Under the pieces are notes generated by a model. The model was given only the letters and a program-made list of their open reading frames with translations, was not told where the DNA came from and did not search any database. From Salinimicrobium marinum (lineage in GTDB: Bacteria > Bacteroidota > Bacteroidia > Flavobacteriales > Flavobacteriaceae), in assembly GCF_014651535.1 (NCBI RefSeq), contig NZ_BMXB01000007.1:62001-126000 (forward strand): a stretch of DNA of 64,000 nt, in the 5' to 3' direction. The position numbers were made by a program, and so were the translations under genes. This document shows, piece after piece, positions 60,596 to 64,000 of this stretch. How positions within the stretch are numbered: the stretch's first letter is position 1; the number at the start of each line of letters is the position of its first letter.

Positions 60596-61777
60596 ATGAA
60601 AACAGTTAATGACATTAATTTTAAAAATAAAAAAGCATTAATAAGGGTTGATTTCAATGTTCCTTTAAATGATCAACTAGAGGTAGGAGACACGAGCCGT
60701 ATAGAAGCTGCTAAACCTACTATCCTCAAAATACTGGAAGATGGAGGGAGCGCCATCCTAATGTCCCACCTGGGAAGACCCGAGGGTATTGAAAAAAGAT
60801 ACTCCCTGGAGCACATCGTCGACAAGGTTTCTGAAATAATTGGAGTCAAAGTTAAATTTGCATCCGATTCTGTTGGAGAGGAAGCCAAAAAAGCTGCAAA
60901 AGACCTGCAGCCGGGAGAAATTTTACTTCTTGAAAATCTTAGATTTCAGCCGGAAGAAAAGAAAGGTGATGAAAGTTTTTCAAAAGAACTTGCCAGCCTT
61001 GGAGATATCTATGTGAATGATGCATTTGGTACAGCACATAGAGCTCATGCTTCTACGACCATAGTTGCCAAATATTTTGATGAAAAATGCTTCGGATTAT
61101 TACTGGCGAAGGAGATAGAAAGCCTTGAAAAAGTATTGGGGAGTTCAGAAAAACCTGTAACAGCAATTCTTGGAGGAGCAAAGGTTTCTACAAAGATCAC
61201 CGTAATAGAAAATATACTTGATAAAATCGACCACCTTATCATTGGTGGAGGAATGACTTATACTTTTATCAAAGCGCAGGGTGGACATATTGGAAATTCT
61301 CTTGTAGAAGAAGACAAGCAGGACCTGGCGTTAAAAATTCTGAAGTCTGCAGAAGAAAAAGGAGTGCAGGTACATTTGCCGGTAGATTCGGTTATTGCCG
61401 ACAGTTTTTCTGAAATGGCAGACACCAAAGTAGTATCTGTAAAAGAAATTCCTGATGGATGGATGGGACTGGATGTAGGTCCTGAAACCATTAAGAAATT
61501 CGGACGAGTCATTACTGATTCAAAAACTATTTTATGGAATGGTCCTTTAGGCGTTTTTGAAATGGAAACTTTTGCGAAAGGAACCATCGCTATAGGTGAG
61601 CAAATTGCCGAAGCTACTAAAAATGGAGCTTTTTCACTAGTTGGAGGAGGAGACTCTGTTGCAGCAGTGAAGAAATTTGGTTTTGAAGATAAAGTAAGTT
61701 ACGTTTCTACCGGTGGTGGTGCTATGCTTGAAATGCTGGAAGGAAAAAGTTTACCCGGGATTGAAGCCATAAAATAA
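60596..61777 (+). CDS. pgk: Phosphoglycerate kinase
   Basis: Glycolytic enzyme that transfers phosphate from 1,3-bisphosphoglycerate to ADP. The 393-residue product has [10 protein letters not shown] (16-25), [31 protein letters not shown] and the C-terminal nucleotide loop [11 protein letters not shown], all as expected. The length is typical. It has its own promoter, is divergent from holB, and is followed 39 bases later by a lytic transglycosylase gene. Confidence 0.98.
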   Translation: MKTVNDINFKNKKALIRVDFNVPLNDQLEVGDTSRIEAAKPTILKILEDGGSAILMSHLGRPEGIEKRYSLEHIVDKVSEIIGVKVKFASDSVGEEAKKAAKDLQPGEILLLENLRFQPEEKKGDESFSKELASLGDIYVNDAFGTAHRAHASTTIVAKYFDEKCFGLLLAKEIESLEKVLGSSEKPVTAILGGAKVSTKITVIENILDKIDHLIIGGGMTYTFIKAQGGHIGNSLVEEDKQDLALKILKSAEEKGVQVHLPVDSVIADSFSEMADTKVVSVKEIPDGWMGLDVGPETIKKFGRVITDSKTILWNGPLGVFEMETFAKGTIAIGEQIAEATKNGAFSLVGGGDSVAAVKKFGFEDKVSYVSTGGGAMLEMLEGKSLPGIEAIK

Positions 61778-61816
61778 TCAGGTATGATAATTGAGGAGAA
61801 GGTATAAGAACATATT

Positions 61817-63406
61817 ATGATGGAAAAAATATTGCCATTTTTATTCCTGCTTTTTTCAGTAAGTGCATTTTCTCAGCACGAAAAGATAGGGCAGGAGGAA
61901 AAATCGGGGCAGGCAGCCATAGATTCGGTGAGTATGGATAGCCTTATCAGCATTCATAAAAACCTGTTTTCTTTAAAAAACAGTAAGGATGTGGATTTTG
62001 CTAACAAGGTATCATTTGCAGTACTAAGAGACTCTGTAGTGGCTAATCTCGCGGACGATCCCGATGCTGCCCTTATGGACTCCATTTGGCAAAAAGAGTT
62101 GTTTACATCCAGCTTATACCACGATTTTCACAACGATATTATAGATCAGGATTACAACGAGGACGTTTTCAAGGATCTGCCTACAGATACTTTGAAAATG
62201 CGTCTTGAAAGGCTTAATGCCAAAACACCCTTTAGTATAGAATACAATCCGTTACTGGAGAATGTCATTCATTCCTACCTTAAACGTCATAAACAATCTT
62301 ACGAGACGCTTATGGCCTTGAGTGGGTATTATTTTCCAATGTTCGAGCAACAGCTTGACAGGTACAATATTCCTCTGGAAATAAAGTACCTGGCTATTGT
62401 AGAATCTACTTTGAACCCGCGTGCCCGCTCCAGGATGGGTGCCACCGGATTATGGCAATTCATGTATGCTACCGGTAAAATGCACGGGCTGGATGTAACT
62501 TCTTATGTAGATGATAGAATGGATCCTGTAAAATCTACAGAAGCTGCAGCAGAATATATTTCTACGCTTTACAGAGTATTTGGAGACTGGGATCTTGTAT
62601 TAGCTTCGTATAATTCAGGCCCCGGAAATGTTTCCAAAGCTATTCGAAGGAGCGGTGGTTCTAAAGATTACTGGAAATTACGACCATTTCTTCCACGGGA
62701 AACAGCGGGGTACGTCCCTGCTTTCCTTGCTACGCTGTATATTTTTGAATATGCCGAAGAACACGGATTTCAGCCACCAAAACCTATCACTACTTATTTT
62801 GAAACCGATACCATTCAGACAAAGCGAATGCTATCATTTGAACAGATTTCAGAAGTAACAGGAGTAGAGAAGGAGTTGCTGCAATTTTTGAATCCGAGTT
62901 ATAAGCTGGATGTGATTCCACATGTTCCTGAAGAAGCTTATACCTTACGTCTTCCCCGAAGCAAAGCAGGTTTATTTGTAAACAATGAAGAAACCATTTA
63001 CGAGTATGCAAAGGCTCAGTTAGCCGAAGCAGAAGAGGAGGAAGGGGAATCTTTGGAGGAAACCAGGATTACCTACAGAGTGAAAAGAGGCGATTACCTG
63101 GGGAAAATAGCCGAAAGACATGGAGTGAGGGTAAGTAGTCTTAAAGAATGGAACAGTCTTAGAGGTAATAATCTAAGAATTGGACAGCGACTGGTGATTT
63201 ACACTTCAGGCGTGGTTGCTTCGGGCACAAATACAGAAACTCGTACAGGTAAGAATCCCAGGTTGTACACGGTTAGGCAAGGGGATAGCCTTTGGAGTAT
63301 TTCTAAGAAATTTCCGGGGGTAACGGTTCAGAAACTAAAGTCTCTGAACAACATGAGCGGTAATAACCTGAAACCCGGAATGAAGATTAAACTTTCTGAA
63401 GGATAA
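61817..63406 (+). CDS. MltD-like lytic transglycosylase with LysM domains
   Basis: The 529-residue product has a signal peptide (cleavage near AFS-Q20), an SLT transglycosylase domain with the catalytic Glu196 in IVESTLNPRARSRMGATGLWQF, and two LysM repeats (about 416-460, TYRVKRGDYLGKIAERHG; and 482-526, LYTVRQGDSLWSISKKF). It cleaves peptidoglycan glycan strands to 1,6-anhydro products in the periplasm. The first 140 residues form an extra charged region typical of the Bacteroidota version. ATG at 61817 or 61820 are both possible. A DUF4837 lipoprotein gene follows. Confidence 0.93.
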   Translation: MMEKILPFLFLLFSVSAFSQHEKIGQEEKSGQAAIDSVSMDSLISIHKNLFSLKNSKDVDFANKVSFAVLRDSVVANLADDPDAALMDSIWQKELFTSSLYHDFHNDIIDQDYNEDVFKDLPTDTLKMRLERLNAKTPFSIEYNPLLENVIHSYLKRHKQSYETLMALSGYYFPMFEQQLDRYNIPLEIKYLAIVESTLNPRARSRMGATGLWQFMYATGKMHGLDVTSYVDDRMDPVKSTEAAAEYISTLYRVFGDWDLVLASYNSGPGNVSKAIRRSGGSKDYWKLRPFLPRETAGYVPAFLATLYIFEYAEEHGFQPPKPITTYFETDTIQTKRMLSFEQISEVTGVEKELLQFLNPSYKLDVIPHVPEEAYTLRLPRSKAGLFVNNEETIYEYAKAQLAEAEEEEGESLEETRITYRVKRGDYLGKIAERHGVRVSSLKEWNSLRGNNLRIGQRLVIYTSGVVASGTNTETRTGKNPRLYTVRQGDSLWSISKKFPGVTVQKLKSLNNMSGNNLKPGMKIKLSEG

Positions 63407-63428
63407 AATCCTTCCTAAACTAATAACT

Positions 63429-64000
63429 ATGTATAGATTTTTGCTTTTACTGGTGGCTGTTTTTACGTTTATATCCTGCGATGATAACGGTAAGGAGAAT
63501 GATCGTATTCTCTCCACCTCTTCGGGAAATATTAATAATTTATCTGTTATAATGGAAAATGATCTTTGGCAGGGTGAGGTAGGTGAAGCCATTAGAGATC
63601 ATCTTGCAGCACCTGTAGATGGACTACCACAGGATGAACCTCTGTTTTCTATGAACCAGATGCCTCCTGAAGCGTTTTCAGGATTTACCCGAAAAAACAG
63701 AATATTCCTTAAAATAGAGAAAGGAAAGCCTGCAGATATAAAAGTTGGTAATGACCTCTTCGCCCAGCCACAAACTGGTGTAATTGTGAGCGGAGAAACA
63801 GATGAGGAAATTGCCTCCCTGATTGCAGAGAATGCCGAAAACATGATAAGTGCTTTCAAAAAGACCGAGCTCAAGGAAAAACAACGAAGGATTTCAAAAT
63901 CCTTAAAAGATGATTCCCGGCTGGAAGAGGAGCTGGGTGTTTCCATAAAATTTCCAGATGCCTATCGTTATGCTAAAGATGAAGATAGTTTTTTCTGGAT
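63429..64000 (+). CDS. DUF4837 family lipoprotein (partial, cut by window edge)
   Basis: An open frame from the ATG at 63429 continues to the window end (190 codons). It has a lipobox with Cys17 (FTFISC-DDNG) and the family-like sequence VIMENDLWQGEVGEAIRDHL, ending inside LGVSIKFPDAYRYAKDEDSFFW. DUF4837 proteins are conserved, exported Bacteroidota lipoproteins of unknown role and are often encoded next to the MltD-like gene, 22 bases upstream here. Confidence 0.85.
   Translation, partial: MYRFLLLLVAVFTFISCDDNGKENDRILSTSSGNINNLSVIMENDLWQGEVGEAIRDHLAAPVDGLPQDEPLFSMNQMPPEAFSGFTRKNRIFLKIEKGKPADIKVGNDLFAQPQTGVIVSGETDEEIASLIAENAENMISAFKKTELKEKQRRISKSLKDDSRLEEELGVSIKFPDAYRYAKDEDSFFW

Noticed and set aside
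1-64000. CRISPR arrays, insertion sequences, integrases, toxin-antitoxin or defence genes
   Set aside because: No regularly spaced repeats, transposase motifs or defence-family proteins were seen on reading both strands.

Overview
The window reads as chromosomal DNA of a Bacteroidota member, most likely a marine or soil Flavobacteriaceae species (inference; Gramella, Salegentibacter or Zunongwangia-like). The reasons are two SusC/SusD pairs, many short lipobox lipoproteins, the TAnnTTTG type of -7 promoter element in front of several genes, a tRNA without encoded CCA, and family-typical gene neighbourhoods (gltX-DUF4175-ybeY-mnmG, holB/pgk, rnpA-S41 peptidase, YtxH-holin-DUF6327). I see no insertion sequence, prophage, CRISPR array, rRNA or integrase. 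One tRNA gene (Cys) is present.

Bases 1-17.2 kb are a glycan-utilisation region. A SusC/SusD pair on the minus strand (255-5255), followed by the start of a lipoprotein gene that runs off the left edge, faces a second pair on the plus strand (6018-11026) across a 762-base spacer. The second pair is followed by a Tat/Sec-exported Gfo/Idh/MocA oxidoreductase, two tandem DUF1080 (3-keto-disaccharide hydrolase) lipoproteins, a gluconate-2-dehydrogenase-subunit-3-like protein, a GMC flavoprotein dehydrogenase with a cysteine cluster, and an exported sugar phosphate isomerase/epimerase-like protein. This set lacks any ordinary glycoside hydrolase. It matches the oxidise-at-C3, cleave, hydrate and reduce route for glycosides described recently in Bacteroidota, and is the most interesting system in the window.

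Bases 17.3-22.7 kb (minus) hold an amino-sugar / cell-wall-sugar operon: ROK kinase, NagP/FucP-type MFS transporter, creatininase-family amidohydrolase, GH20 beta-N-acetylhexosaminidase lipoprotein and MurQ etherase. The creatininase-family member is the unexplained component.

Bases 23-44.3 kb are core and envelope genes: lepA, yebC, three neighbouring monovalent cation:proton antiporters with three different cytosolic regulatory tails, a metallo-beta-lactamase-fold hydrolase, an S8 protease lipoprotein with a large insertion, an M1 aminopeptidase, rnpA with an altered RNR motif, an S41 processing protease, an ElaA-like acetyltransferase, rpiB, two small proteins, rnr, a head-GIN (DUF2807) protein and a LysE-type exporter.

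Bases 44.6-64 kb carry tRNA-Cys, folB, glnS, a three-gene YtxH/holin/DUF6327 envelope-stress cassette, an SPFH protein, an outer-membrane beta-barrel, gltX, a DUF4175 coiled-coil membrane protein, ybeY, mnmG, a methyltransferase, an OmpH/Skp-like lipoprotein, DoxX, holB, pgk, a MltD-like lytic transglycosylase and the start of a DUF4837 lipoprotein. Two near-identical palindromes matching the ParB-binding parS site flank mnmG, one inside the last codons of ybeY, which suggests that this end of the window lies in the chromosome-partitioning (origin-proximal) domain.
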